A stretch of 64,000 nucleotides of DNA from Microbacterium croceum (GTDB lineage Bacteria > Actinomycetota > Actinomycetes > Actinomycetales > Microbacteriaceae), in NCBI RefSeq assembly GCF_023091245.1, contig NZ_JAHWXN010000001.1, positions 744,001 to 808,000 of the forward strand, written 5' to 3'. Below are positions 32,483-41,594 of this stretch, in pieces. Made by a program: the position numbers and the translations under genes. The first letter of the stretch is position 1. Each line of letters begins with the position of its first letter. Under the pieces are notes generated by a model. That model was given only the letters and a program-made list of their open reading frames with translations, had not been told where the DNA came from and ran no database searches.

Positions 32483-34630
32483 ATGACGTATCAGGAGAAC
32501 ACCGAGACCGCGGCTCTTCGCAGCCGGAGGATGCTGCTCGCCGGATTCGGCGCCGCGGCGCTGGGCGGCGTCGCCGCCGTCGCCACGACCGGGCCCGCCC
32601 AAGCGGCCGGACCCCTCGTGCCGCAGAGCTCTGCGGGCTCGACGTCGGTCGCGGGCGTCGGCACCGCATCCGATCTCGCGAAGCGCAAGGGCAAGGCCGG
32701 AGAGCTCGTGCGTACCGCGGGCTACGCGACCCCGGGAGACGGCGGCGACGGGCTGTACCGCTTCGTGAAGAAGGATGCGCCGGCCGTCAACGGCGGCACC
32801 GTGCTCGCCGCCCGCAAGGAGGGGGTGTGGGTACTGGTGCACGCGGGAGTCGTGGACTTCCGCCAGTTCGGCATCGCCGACGCCTCGACACCCGCCGACG
32901 ACGCCCTCGACGCCATGGTGGCCGACCCCGCCATCCACCGGATCGAGGCGCACACCGACCTGAACTTCGTGCGGCGCCACCGTTTCACGCGCTCGAACCT
33001 CGCCCTCGATTTCGGCAACCACCTCATGACGACCGCGGGGATCGAGAACGCGCCGAAGGATGATCCCTTCGCCGCGGTCATGTTCTTCCGCGGCGAGGTG
33101 ACCGATGACGTGCAGGAGGCCCGCCTCGGGGAGACCGTGCCCGACCTGGCCGACATCTTTCCGGTCGCGGACTCCTCGTTCTTCTCGGTGGGTACGTGGT
33201 ATGCCGCCGAGGTCAACGGGCTGTCCGGTCGGTGGGAGCGCGAGCTTCAGCGCCTGGTGCAGGTGACGCAGATCGTCGACGGCACGCACATCCGCATCAA
33301 CTACAAGAACGGCTGGCCGCTCGGCAAGGACCGCACCATCACGTGGCGACGGGTGGTGCCCGTGCACGACGTCACGGTGTCGAACCTGAAGTTCCTCGGC
33401 ACCGGGACCGACGAGTACACCGGCTCGCATCCGCTGGCCTTCGAGTACGCGGTGCGCTGCGACGTCGACCACATCGACGGCACCGGCACCTTCTGGCCGC
33501 TCATCCAGCGCCGGTGGAACACCTACTTCTCGACCGAGAGCTGCACCCTCACGAACCCGACCTCGGTCACGTGGGGCGGCGCCGGCTACCTGACGCAGCA
33601 GATCTACTGCCTCTACGGCTACGTCGCGAACTGCCACACGTCGAACGCGCGTCACCTGAACGACTTCACCGCGAGCGCGTACTGCCTGGTCGAGAACTGC
33701 CACGGCGACGGTGACGACCAGGGGCCGTTCGTCACGCACGGACAGTACGAGCACGACCTCACCTACACCGGCAACTCGGGGCTCATGACGTTCGCGAACT
33801 CCGGCGCGGCCTGGGGCTCGGCGGCCAAGCGCATCACGGTGCGCAAGCACGTGTGCTCGTGGTTCGTGGCCCGCGTGCGCATCACCGACCTCACGCTCGA
33901 GGACGTGCAGGTGATCGGCAAGCCCTCACTGGCGGGGTCGGGGATGCTGTGGATCAACGCCGACGGCGCCCAGCTGCGCGGATGCACGGCGTCTGACACG
34001 CTCATCATCACGCAGGCATCCGACAACTCCGCGCGGCCGACCGTGATCGCCGACTCGCACTTCACCTTCGTCGCGCCGGGGGAGCTCACGAACGCCACCG
34101 TGAAGACGCCGGTCACCTTCGTCGACACGGTGCTCAGCGGTGTCGGCGGCATGAAGATCGCGGGGGCGGGCGCGGTGACCTTCCGCGGCTCGACCTTGAC
34201 CGCGGCGGAGGATGCCGGACCGGTCGTCTCGTCGTCGGAGCGGCTGCGGTTCGAGGGCTCCACGCTGCGCAACACCCGGATCGCGGCGGCGCGCGGCGAG
34301 GTGCAGACGGTCGAGATCGCGGGTTCGGATGTCGCGATCAAGGGCGGCACCGGGATCTCGCGCACCGGGAGCGGAGCCCTGCACCTGGCCCTGTCCGACA
34401 GCACGTTCCGCGCGGAGGGCTCGGCCACCCACGTCGCGGTCAAGACCGGGGTCACGCACTACCGCGCCGTGGGCAACCGCTTCGAGGGCGGGGCGGTCGA
34501 GCTCGCCGACGGTGCATTCGGTACGGAGTCCACGCTGCTGCACACCGGCAACGTCGAGTCCGGCGTCGCCCGCACCGCGTTCCCCGTCGAGGGCGACCGC
34601 GTGGTCGACACCGCGAACCTCGTGGTCTGA
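32483..34630 (+). CDS. Tat-exported right-handed beta-helix protein (pectate-lyase-like fold)
   Basis: A 715-aa secreted protein. A twin-arginine signal (RSRRMLLAGFGAAALGGVAAV, residues about 14-34) ends in an AQAAG cleavage site. The mature part shows repeated short strands with Asn and Val/Thr ladders (DVTVSNLKFLGTG, NTYFSTESCTLTN, NCHTSNARHLNDF, VENCHGDGDDQGP) typical of pectate-lyase-like beta-helices. A C-terminal region of about 250 residues continues the ladder (FRGSTLTAAEDAG, FEGSTLRNTRIAA). Catalytic residues cannot be assigned. As the last gene of the sugar-import operon it probably acts on a polysaccharide outside the cell to release the imported sugar. ATG 32483 follows AAGGAGG. 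Confidence 0.8.
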   Translation: MTYQENTETAALRSRRMLLAGFGAAALGGVAAVATTGPAQAAGPLVPQSSAGSTSVAGVGTASDLAKRKGKAGELVRTAGYATPGDGGDGLYRFVKKDAPAVNGGTVLAARKEGVWVLVHAGVVDFRQFGIADASTPADDALDAMVADPAIHRIEAHTDLNFVRRHRFTRSNLALDFGNHLMTTAGIENAPKDDPFAAVMFFRGEVTDDVQEARLGETVPDLADIFPVADSSFFSVGTWYAAEVNGLSGRWERELQRLVQVTQIVDGTHIRINYKNGWPLGKDRTITWRRVVPVHDVTVSNLKFLGTGTDEYTGSHPLAFEYAVRCDVDHIDGTGTFWPLIQRRWNTYFSTESCTLTNPTSVTWGGAGYLTQQIYCLYGYVANCHTSNARHLNDFTASAYCLVENCHGDGDDQGPFVTHGQYEHDLTYTGNSGLMTFANSGAAWGSAAKRITVRKHVCSWFVARVRITDLTLEDVQVIGKPSLAGSGMLWINADGAQLRGCTASDTLIITQASDNSARPTVIADSHFTFVAPGELTNATVKTPVTFVDTVLSGVGGMKIAGAGAVTFRGSTLTAAEDAGPVVSSSERLRFEGSTLRNTRIAAARGEVQTVEIAGSDVAIKGGTGISRTGSGALHLALSDSTFRAEGSATHVAVKTGVTHYRAVGNRFEGGAVELADGAFGTESTLLHTGNVESGVARTAFPVEGDRVVDTANLVV

Positions 34631-34681
34631 GCCGCGCGCGGTCGAAGGGCCCCGTGCCCCGGCATCCGCCTCGCACGTTCT

Positions 34682-34748
34682 GAAGGAGAACTCTCGTTCT
34701 GAAGGATCACATGCCGATTCGGCTCCTTCAGAACGGGAGTTCTCCTTC
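34682..34748. terminator. Long inverted repeat between convergent genes
   Basis: 25-nt arms with one mismatch, 34682-34706 against 34724-34748, loop 17 nt. The left arm begins GAAGGAGAACTC and contains GTTCTGAAGGA. It separates the beta-helix gene from the oppositely directed SDR gene. The CTCCTTCA/TGAAGGAG words recur at 45739-45850. Confidence 0.75.
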
Positions 34749-34773
34749 GATTCGCGTGCGGGATTCGGCGCGG

Positions 34774-35619
34774 CTACAGCCCCACGAGCTCCGCGCTGCG
34801 CTGCCAGAGGGCTTCGGCGAGGGCGGCGTCATCGGTCTGCGGATTCACACGGTTGCTGAGCACGCGCTCGTCGTAATAGGCGCCCGAGAACCAGGTCTCG
34901 TCGGGGATGCCGTCGATGAACCAGCGCAGGTTGCCGCCGCCCTTCTCCGCGCTGATGAGCAGGAGGCGCTTGAGCGGAGTGCGGTACACGAGCCGCATGA
35001 TGCTGGATGACTCGGAGGCGAAGTTCGTGCTCACCGTGCCGGGGTGGAAGGCGACCGACCGCAGCCCTTCGGCGTGGAACTTCGTGTGCAGGCTCTTCGT
35101 GAAGAGCACGTTCGCGAGCTTCGCGTCGCCGTAGGCCTTGTTGGCACTGTATCTGCGGCGGTTGTCGAGGTCGTCGACGTCGAGGTGCCCGAACAGCCGG
35201 TGGGCGACGCTCGAGGTGTTGACAACCGCCGCATCCGACCGCAGCAGCACGGGGAGCAGCAGGTTCGTGAGCAGGAAGGGCGCCAGGTGGTTGACCTGCA
35301 GCGTCTTCTCGAAGCCGTCGACCGTGGGCGTCTGATCGCCGAAGATGCCGCCGGCGTTGTTCGCCAGCACGTCGATGCCCTCTTCGCCCACCTCGGCCGC
35401 GACCTGCGCCGCGAGCTCACGCACCTCGTCGAGCCGCGCGAAGTCGGCGACGAAATGCGTGGCCCCGGTCTCGGCGGCCACGGCCCTGGTCTTCTCGGGG
35501 GAGCGGCCCACGAGGATCAGCCGGTGGTCCGCATCGGCCAGCTGTCGGGCGGCCGCGGCGCCGATGCCGTCGGAGGCTCCCGTGATGACGATCGTCCTCG
35601 GGCGCACGGCGGCGCTCAC
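34774..35619 (-). CDS. Short-chain dehydrogenase/reductase (retinol-dehydrogenase-like)
   Basis: A 281-aa SDR with TGASDGIGAAAA (about residues 12-23), NNAG (about 88) and the active site YSANKAYGDAKLAN, where Tyr and Lys of YGDAK give the YxxxK. The C-terminal LRWFIDGIPDETWFSGAYYDERVLSN block is typical of the long-tailed WWOX/retinol-dehydrogenase-like group. The start is taken as GTG 35619, whose GTGA overlaps the stop of the GntR gene, so the pair is coupled. Substrate unknown. It may serve the same regulon as its regulator partner. Confidence 0.85.
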   Translation of the reverse strand: MSAAVRPRTIVITGASDGIGAAAARQLADADHRLILVGRSPEKTRAVAAETGATHFVADFARLDEVRELAAQVAAEVGEEGIDVLANNAGGIFGDQTPTVDGFEKTLQVNHLAPFLLTNLLLPVLLRSDAAVVNTSSVAHRLFGHLDVDDLDNRRRYSANKAYGDAKLANVLFTKSLHTKFHAEGLRSVAFHPGTVSTNFASESSSIMRLVYRTPLKRLLLISAEKGGGNLRWFIDGIPDETWFSGAYYDERVLSNRVNPQTDDAALAEALWQRSAELVGL

Positions 35620-36266
35620 TCGGCAGACGGGGTGATGCGCTCGACGGCCCTGGTCACGTGCTCGGCGATCACGTCGCGAGCGCGGTCGGGATCGCCGCTC
35701 GCGATGGCATCCACGATCTGCTGATGGCTGCGCACGTGCTCCTCCTGTTCGGCGGGGTCGAGCGCCGCGTTCGCGGCATGGAGGAACCCGGCGATGCGCC
35801 CGCGGAGCTGGGTGCTCAGCTCGTCGAGGAACCGGTGTTCCGCGAGGTCGGCGAGCGTCTCGTGGAACAGGCGGTCCTGCCGCAGCACCTCGGCGATGTC
35901 GCCGGGGGCGGCCGCCGACATGTCCTGGATGATCGCGCCGAGGCGAGCGGCCGACTCCGCGTTCCATCGCTCCTGGACGCGGATCGCCATGAACTGCTCC
36001 AGCACGATCCGCAGGCTGGAGATCTCCTCGAGATCCTGCGCGCTGAGCTGGGCGACGCGGGCGCCGCGGCGCGGCTCGCGCGTGATCAGGCGCTCCTCGG
36101 CGAGGCGGGTCAGGGCTTCGCGCACCGGGATGTGGCTGACGCCGAGCCGGTCGGCGAGCTTGCGCTCCACCAGGCGCTCTCCGGGGGCGAGTTCGCCGGA
36201 GTGGATGGCCGAGCGCAGCTCGTCAGCGACCTGTTCGGCGATGTTCTGGTCCGAAACGCTGCGCAC
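35616..36266 (-). CDS. GntR family transcriptional regulator, FCD type (predicted controller of the TGCTATAGCA regulon)
   Basis: A 216-aa regulator with a winged helix (about residues 8-72; LADRLGVSHIPVREALTRLAEERLITREPRRGARV) and an FCD effector domain with the metal-binding pattern of Asp/His residues (RQDRLFHETLADLAEHRFLDEL, VRSHQQIVDAI, VIAEHVTRAVERI). GTG 36266 follows AGGAGAG. Its upstream region carries a TGCTATGGCA site (36329-36338), and the neighbouring operon promoter carries TGCTATAGCG (36437-36446). FCD-GntR proteins usually bind such short palindromes and respond to organic or sugar acids. Confidence 0.88.
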   Translation of the reverse strand: MRSVSDQNIAEQVADELRSAIHSGELAPGERLVERKLADRLGVSHIPVREALTRLAEERLITREPRRGARVAQLSAQDLEEISSLRIVLEQFMAIRVQERWNAESAARLGAIIQDMSAAAPGDIAEVLRQDRLFHETLADLAEHRFLDELSTQLRGRIAGFLHAANAALDPAEQEEHVRSHQQIVDAIASGDPDRARDVIAEHVTRAVERITPSAE

Positions 36267-36328
36267 GGTGGCTCTCCTGTCTGTGCCGCGAACCGAGGGG
36301 CTCCCGGACAAGTTCCTGCATCGACCGA

Positions 36329-36338
36329 TGCTATGGCA
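36329..36338. promoter_or_regulatory. GntR operator, copy 1 (regulator's own promoter)
   Basis: TGCTATGGCA, one mismatch from the palindrome TGCTATAGCA, 63 bp upstream of the GntR start. It suggests autoregulation. Confidence 0.5.
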
Positions 36339-36436
36339 GATTTGGGGCGGTGGCGGGATGACCCGTCCGGCGAGCGTAACGAGAACGTAACCGCATCCGC
36401 CCGATTCGCACTAGACGAAGATCTTGTTTTGCTACA

Positions 36437-36446
36437 TGCTATAGCG
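36437..36446. promoter_or_regulatory. GntR operator, copy 2 (peptide-type ABC operon)
   Basis: TGCTATAGCG, one mismatch from the palindrome, 44 bp upstream of the binding-protein ATG. It lies in an AT-rich patch and overlaps -10-like TATAGC. Confidence 0.65.
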
Positions 36447-36490
36447 AAACCCTTCACTACCCGAAGCACCATCTACCCCTTGGAGGCACC

Positions 36491-38029
36491 ATGTCTCGTC
36501 GCCGTGTATGGCTGGGCGGAGCAGCGCTGCTCACCGTCGCCCTCATGACTGTCGGCTGCAGCAGCACGCCCTCGACCCCCGACGGCCAGGCGCAGGAGGG
36601 CGGGACCCTGACCGTCGCCGCCGCGCAGGGCATCCCGCAGCTCAATCCCGCGATCCGCACGTTCGCCTGGGAGGAGGTGCTGTTCCCGCTGCTGTGGAAC
36701 GGCCTGACCAAGACCGACGAGTCCGGTGAGATCGTCGGCGACCTCGCTGAGAAGTGGGAGGTGTCGGACGACCAGATGACCTGGACCTTCACCCTGCGCG
36801 ACGGCGTCACGTTCTCGAACGGCGACCCGTTCACGGCGGAAGACGCGGTGGCGTCCTTCGAGTACTACCTCGACCCCGAGACCGCGACCCAGGAGAAGAA
36901 CAAGATCTCGATGGTCACGGATGTCGCGGCATCCGACGACAAGACCGTCGTGATCACCCTCTCCGAGCCGATCGCGACCTTCGCCGCCGGCATCGTCTGG
37001 GTCAAGATGCTCGACGTCGACGCGCTCGACACGATCGACAAGGAGCCGATCGGCACCGGTCCGTACATCGTCGACGCCTTCACACCGGATGACAGCCTGA
37101 CGCTCGTCCCGAACCCCGAGTACTTCGGTGAGGCGCCGGCCCTCGACGAGATCACTCTGGTGAAGGCCGCCGAATCCACGGCAGCGGTCACCGGACTGCG
37201 CTCCGGCGACATCGACGTGCTGTGGTCGGTGCCGCAGGGCGACGTCGCCGGGCTGGAAGGCGGCGGCGACATCGCGCTCGTCACCCCCGACAACCCCAGC
37301 CAGTGGCCCTCGTGGGAGGTCGACACGCAGTCGGCGCCGTTCGACGACGTCCGTGCGCGCCAGGCTCTCGCCTACGCGACCGACCGCGAGGCCATCCTCG
37401 AGGCCGCGTACTACGGACAGGGCACCGTCTCGCCCACCAACAACGCGCTCGGCGAGGTCAACCCCTGGTTCGGCGGCGACCTGACCGACTACTCCTACGA
37501 CCTCGACAAGGCCAAGCAGTTGTTCGCCGAGGCGGGCGTCACCGAGGGCAGCACCCTCACCTGGTGGGGCATCGCGGGCCAGTATCCGGAGTGGAACACG
37601 AGCGGTGAGATCCTGCAGGCGAGCCTGAAGGAGATCGGCATCACGCTCAAGATCGACAACAACGACATCGGCACGTGGGTCGACTCGTTCTACCCCGCAG
37701 GCAAGAGCTTCCCCGGCTACATCGTGCCGAACTTCCAGTCCACTCCGCCGGAGCCCGCGTACTCGCTGAACTTCTACCTCGAGGGTCGCTGCGAGTGCAA
37801 CTGGGTCGATCCGGACTTCCAGCAGGCGTTCGCGGATGCCGTCGCCGAGCCCGACGAGACCGCCCGCGCCGAGAAGTGGGGCACCGTGCAGACGATCATC
37901 AACCAGCAGGTCCCGCTGATCGTGCCGCTGCAGTCCACGGTGGTCACGGCGACCAGCACCAAGGTCGACGGCGTGTGGGTCGAGGGCGGCGGACAGCTGC
38001 ACCTCGAGAACGCGCAGCTGAAGGGCTGA
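36491..38029 (+). CDS. Family 5 (peptide/nickel type) substrate-binding lipoprotein
   Basis: A 512-aa lipoprotein with a signal (WLGGAALLTVALMTVGC, lipobox Cys at about residue 24) followed by a Ser/Thr/Pro linker and an SBP_bac_5 fold (GGTLTVAAAQGIPQLNPAI, LAEKWEVSDDQMTWTFTLRDGVTFSNGDPFTAEDAV, EPIGTGPYIVDAF). Many family-5 proteins in actinobacteria bind sugars or glycosides rather than peptides. GGAGG at 36482-36486 serves ATG 36491. It heads the operon 36491-42967 with two permeases, a fused ATPase and a ceramidase-like protein, behind a GntR operator. The ligand is probably a sugar-acid conjugate or oligosaccharide (inference). Confidence 0.9.
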   Translation: MSRRRVWLGGAALLTVALMTVGCSSTPSTPDGQAQEGGTLTVAAAQGIPQLNPAIRTFAWEEVLFPLLWNGLTKTDESGEIVGDLAEKWEVSDDQMTWTFTLRDGVTFSNGDPFTAEDAVASFEYYLDPETATQEKNKISMVTDVAASDDKTVVITLSEPIATFAAGIVWVKMLDVDALDTIDKEPIGTGPYIVDAFTPDDSLTLVPNPEYFGEAPALDEITLVKAAESTAAVTGLRSGDIDVLWSVPQGDVAGLEGGGDIALVTPDNPSQWPSWEVDTQSAPFDDVRARQALAYATDREAILEAAYYGQGTVSPTNNALGEVNPWFGGDLTDYSYDLDKAKQLFAEAGVTEGSTLTWWGIAGQYPEWNTSGEILQASLKEIGITLKIDNNDIGTWVDSFYPAGKSFPGYIVPNFQSTPPEPAYSLNFYLEGRCECNWVDPDFQQAFADAVAEPDETARAEKWGTVQTIINQQVPLIVPLQSTVVTATSTKVDGVWVEGGGQLHLENAQLKG

Positions 38030-38030
38030 C

Positions 38031-38993
38031 GTGGCTCTGTCCATCCTTCGGCGGGTGGCGATCAGCATCGCGATGCTGATCGCCACCTCGCTCCTCGTCT
38101 TCGTGGTGCTCCGGCTGCTGCCGGGCGACCCCGTCATCACCCGGCTCGGCTCGACCCCCGGCGTCGACGCCGAGATGCTGCAGCGCCTCCGGGAGGAGGC
38201 CGGTCTCGACGCACCGATCATCGAGCAGTACCTGCGCTGGATCGGCGGGGTCTTCACGGGTGACTTCGGCCAGTCGTACTTCAATCAGTACTCGGTCTCC
38301 GAGCTCATCGCGCAGCGCTTCCCCGCCACGATCGAGCTCACCGTCATCGGCATCCTGTTGGCGGTGCTGATCGCGACACCGGCCGCCGTGATCGCGTCGC
38401 TGCGTCCGCTCGGCGTCGTCGACCGCATCCTCACCGCGATCTCGACCGCGGGCATGGCGCTGCCGCAGTTCCTGATCGGCATCGTGCTGATCGTGGTGTT
38501 CGCGGTGCAGCTCAAGGTGCTGCCCGCGCGCGGGTACACGCCATTCAGCGATGACCCGGGCGACAACCTGGTGCGCATGATCCTGCCCGCTCTCACCCTC
38601 GCCTTCGCCGCGGCGCCGCTCCTCATGCGCTTCCTGCGGGCATCCATGGTCGAGGTGCTCGATGCGCCCTACATCCGCACCGCGAAGGGCAAGGGCCAGT
38701 CCGCGAGCGGTGTCGTGCTCGGTCACGCACTGCGCAACGCGCTGATCCCCGGACTCACGATGCTCGGACTGATCGTCGGCTACACGCTCGGCGGTGTCGT
38801 GATCGTCGAGTACGTGTTCGGGGTGCCGGGACTGGGCTCGCTCGCGATCGACGCCGTGTTCAAGCGCGACTACGCGGTGCTGCAATCCGTGGTGCTGCTG
38901 ATCTCGGCGATGTTCATCCTCACCACGCTCATCGTCGACCTCCTCTACGGAGTGCTCGACCCGCGTCTTCGTGCAAGGAGCAGCCGTGGCTGA
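38031..38993 (+). CDS. Peptide-type ABC transporter permease (DppB-like)
   Basis: A 320-aa membrane protein. The first helix (ISIAMLIATSLLVFVVLRLLPGDP) carries the DppB signature RLLPGDP. A large extracellular loop and five further helices follow. The EAA loop APYIRTAKGKGQSASGVVLGHALRNALIPGLT (about residues 215-245) contacts the ATPase. The start is GTG 38031, directly after the binding-protein stop. Its end overlaps the second permease gene. Confidence 0.92.
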   Translation: MALSILRRVAISIAMLIATSLLVFVVLRLLPGDPVITRLGSTPGVDAEMLQRLREEAGLDAPIIEQYLRWIGGVFTGDFGQSYFNQYSVSELIAQRFPATIELTVIGILLAVLIATPAAVIASLRPLGVVDRILTAISTAGMALPQFLIGIVLIVVFAVQLKVLPARGYTPFSDDPGDNLVRMILPALTLAFAAAPLLMRFLRASMVEVLDAPYIRTAKGKGQSASGVVLGHALRNALIPGLTMLGLIVGYTLGGVVIVEYVFGVPGLGSLAIDAVFKRDYAVLQSVVLLISAMFILTTLIVDLLYGVLDPRLRARSSRG

Positions 38994-39834
38994 CACCCTC
39001 ACTCTCGCGCTGCGGTCGACCCGACCCCGTCGCCGGCTCGCGCTCGCCTCCTGGATCCCGCTGGCTCTGCTGGCACTCATCGTGCTGGCCTGCGTGCTGG
39101 CTCCTCTCATCGCGCCGTTCGATCCGTCCGCCCAGTCATCCGACCGGTTCGCCGGCCCCTCGGCCGTGCATCTGTTCGGCACGGATGAGCTCGGGCGCGA
39201 CCTGTTCAGCCGCGTGCTCTACGGCGGGCAGCTGACGATCTTCATCGCCGGCGGTGCGACACTGGTCGCGATGGTGCTCGGCATCGCCTGGGGAATGGCG
39301 GCCGCGTTCGCTCGCGGGCTCTGGGACGAGATCCTGATGCGGCTCGCCGACACCGTGATGGCGATCCCGCAGATCCTGTTCGCGCTCGTCTTCATCTCGG
39401 CGTTCGGCGCCGATCCGGTCAAGCTGGCCGTGATCATCGGCATCCTGCTCACCCCGACGACCGCCCGGCTCGTGCGCTCCTCGGTGCTCAGCGAACTGCA
39501 GGAGGACTACTTCACGGCGGCGATCGCCTTCGGCTCCAAGCGCAGTCGGCTGCTGTTCGCCGAGGTGCTCCCGAACGCACGGGGGCCGATCGTGGTGCAG
39601 GCCGCCATCAATGCGGCCAACGCCATCCTGCTGGAGGCCTCGATGAGCTTCGTCGGTCTGGGCATCGCGCCCCCCGAGGCGACCTGGGGCACTCTCGTGC
39701 AGCAGGGCTACCAGAAGATGTACCAGTCGATCGGGTATGTGCTCTTCCCCGCGCTGTTCATCTTCGTCACCATCTGGCTGCTCAACGTGCTCGCCGACCA
39801 GTTCGGCGGCGATCGGAAGGGGAAGGGACGATGA
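38986..39834 (+). CDS. Peptide-type ABC transporter permease (DppC-like)
   Basis: A 282-aa membrane protein. An N-terminal helix (SWIPLALLALIVLACVLAPLIAPFDP) leads into the DppC hallmark HLFGTDELGRDLFSRVLYGGQ. The EAA loop is QEDYFTAAIAFGSKRSRLLFAEVLPNARGPIVV (about residues 168-200), followed by EASMSFVGLGIAPPEATWG. GTG 38986 has AAGGAG 5 nt upstream; an earlier in-frame GTG at 38971 lies before this ribosome site. It pairs with the DppB-like permease, and its stop overlaps the ATPase gene by 4 bp. Confidence 0.92.
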   Translation: MADTLTLALRSTRPRRRLALASWIPLALLALIVLACVLAPLIAPFDPSAQSSDRFAGPSAVHLFGTDELGRDLFSRVLYGGQLTIFIAGGATLVAMVLGIAWGMAAAFARGLWDEILMRLADTVMAIPQILFALVFISAFGADPVKLAVIIGILLTPTTARLVRSSVLSELQEDYFTAAIAFGSKRSRLLFAEVLPNARGPIVVQAAINAANAILLEASMSFVGLGIAPPEATWGTLVQQGYQKMYQSIGYVLFPALFIFVTIWLLNVLADQFGGDRKGKGR

Positions 39835-41594
39835 CGGATGTCACGCCCGTCCTGCAGGTGCAGGACCTCACCGTCTCCTACGGCGATGCGATGCCGGTCA
39901 AGGGCATCAGCTTCTCGGTGCGCCCCGGCGAGCGGATCGGCCTGGTCGGCGAGTCCGGCTCGGGCAAGTCGCTCACGGCGCTGTCGATCATGCGGCTCAA
40001 CGACGGCGCGACGCTCGGCGGCAGCATCCGTCTGCGCGATCGGGAGCTGCTCACGCTCAGCAAGCGGGAGATGACCCGCGTGCGCGGCGGCGAGATCGCG
40101 ATGGTCTACCAGGACCCGATGTCGTCGCTCAATCCGGTGCGCACGATCGGCCACCAGCTGGTCGAGGCGATCCGGCTGCACGACCGCGTCTCCAAGGAGG
40201 CGGCGCGTGCCAGGGCGGTCGAGCTGCTGACGGAGGTGGGGGTGCCGCTGCCCGAGGAACGCCTCGCGCAGTACCCCCACGAGTTCTCCGGCGGGATGCG
40301 CCAGCGCGTGATGATCGCGATGGCCATGTCGTCGCGACCTGCCGTGCTGATCGCGGATGAACCGACGACGGCGCTGGATGTCACGACCCAGTCGCGCATC
40401 ATCGACCTGCTCGACAAGCTGGCGGATGAGCACGGCACCGCCGTGATCCTGATCACGCACGACCTGGGCGTGGCGGCGGGCTTCTGCGAGCGCATCCACG
40501 TGATGCGCCATGGACGCGTGATCGAGGAGGCGCCGGTCGACACGCTCTACGCCGAGCCGGAGCATCCCTACACGAAGGCGTTGCTGGGGGCGGTCGTCGA
40601 TCTCACGATCGACGTGCACCAGCCGATCCGCACCGCGGCCGAGGTGCTCGAACGCGGTACGGAGGCCGTGACGGAAGCAGGCTCGATCAGCGCGATCGAC
40701 CGGGCCCGCGAGAGCGGAGACGTGCTCGTCGATGTGCAGGGGCTCTCGAAGGTGTTCACGCTCGGCTCCGGGCGACGCGTCACAGCGGTCGACGACGTGT
40801 CGTTCCAGATCCGCCGCGGTGAGACCGTCGGCCTGGTGGGCGAGTCGGGGTCGGGCAAGTCGACCGTCTCGAAGGCGGTGCTCGCGCTCGGCCGGATCGA
40901 CGCGGGTGCCGTGGTCTTCGACGGCCACCGCCCGCACGAGCTGCGCGGCGAGGACCTGCGGCAGCTGCGGCGGCGGATGCAGATGGTGTTCCAGGACCCG
41001 TTCTCGGCGCTGAACCGTCGGCAGACGGTGGCTCAGATCATCGAGGCTCCGCTGCTCGCGCACGGCATCGGCACCCGCGCCACGCGCGCCGAGAAGGTGC
41101 GTGAGGCGATGCACCGCGTGCGGCTGGACGAGGAGTTCACGCACCGGCTGCCCCGCTCGATGTCGGGTGGGCAGTGTCAGCGCGTGTCGATCGCGCGCTC
41201 GCTCGTGCTCGAGCCGGAGTTCCTGGTGCTCGACGAGTCCGTCTCGGCTCTCGACGTGTCGATCCAGGCGCAGGTGCTCAATCTGCTGCGCGAGCTGCAG
41301 GCGGAGCTGGGGCTGACCTACCTGTTCATCAGCCACGATCTCGCGGTCATCCGGTACATGTCGTCGACGGTCGCGGTCATGCAGCAGGGGCGCATCGTCG
41401 AGATCGGCGCCCGCGATGCCCTGTTCGCGAACCCGCAGCACGAGTACACGCGCGGGCTCATGGCGGCGATCCCGGTCGCCGATCCGGTGCGGGAGCGCCG
41501 TCGGCGTGCCGAGGCTGCGGCGCTGTGGCACGCTCAGGGAGTGGGCACGGGCGTGATCCCGGCCGCATCCGTGGCGGGAAGGGGCGTCAGATGA
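39831..41594 (+). CDS. Fused double ATP-binding protein of a peptide-type ABC importer (DppD-DppF fusion)
   Basis: A 587-aa protein with two complete ATPase domains. Domain 1 (about 1-265) has Walker A GESGSGKSL, signature FSGGMRQRV and Walker B VLIADEPTTALD. Domain 2 (about 300-575) has Walker A GESGSGKST, signature MSGGQCQRV and Walker B FLVLDESVSALD. Each domain carries the C-terminal oligopeptide-transporter tail (EHPYTKALL; QHEYTRGLM). In domain 1 the last Walker A residue is Leu instead of Ser/Thr, common in such fusions. Domain 2 has Ser in place of Pro after DE. The single chain replaces a DppD/DppF heterodimer. The stop overlaps the ceramidase-like gene start (ATGA). Confidence 0.93.
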   Translation: MTDVTPVLQVQDLTVSYGDAMPVKGISFSVRPGERIGLVGESGSGKSLTALSIMRLNDGATLGGSIRLRDRELLTLSKREMTRVRGGEIAMVYQDPMSSLNPVRTIGHQLVEAIRLHDRVSKEAARARAVELLTEVGVPLPEERLAQYPHEFSGGMRQRVMIAMAMSSRPAVLIADEPTTALDVTTQSRIIDLLDKLADEHGTAVILITHDLGVAAGFCERIHVMRHGRVIEEAPVDTLYAEPEHPYTKALLGAVVDLTIDVHQPIRTAAEVLERGTEAVTEAGSISAIDRARESGDVLVDVQGLSKVFTLGSGRRVTAVDDVSFQIRRGETVGLVGESGSGKSTVSKAVLALGRIDAGAVVFDGHRPHELRGEDLRQLRRRMQMVFQDPFSALNRRQTVAQIIEAPLLAHGIGTRATRAEKVREAMHRVRLDEEFTHRLPRSMSGGQCQRVSIARSLVLEPEFLVLDESVSALDVSIQAQVLNLLRELQAELGLTYLFISHDLAVIRYMSSTVAVMQQGRIVEIGARDALFANPQHEYTRGLMAAIPVADPVRERRRRAEAAALWHAQGVGTGVIPAASVAGRGVR

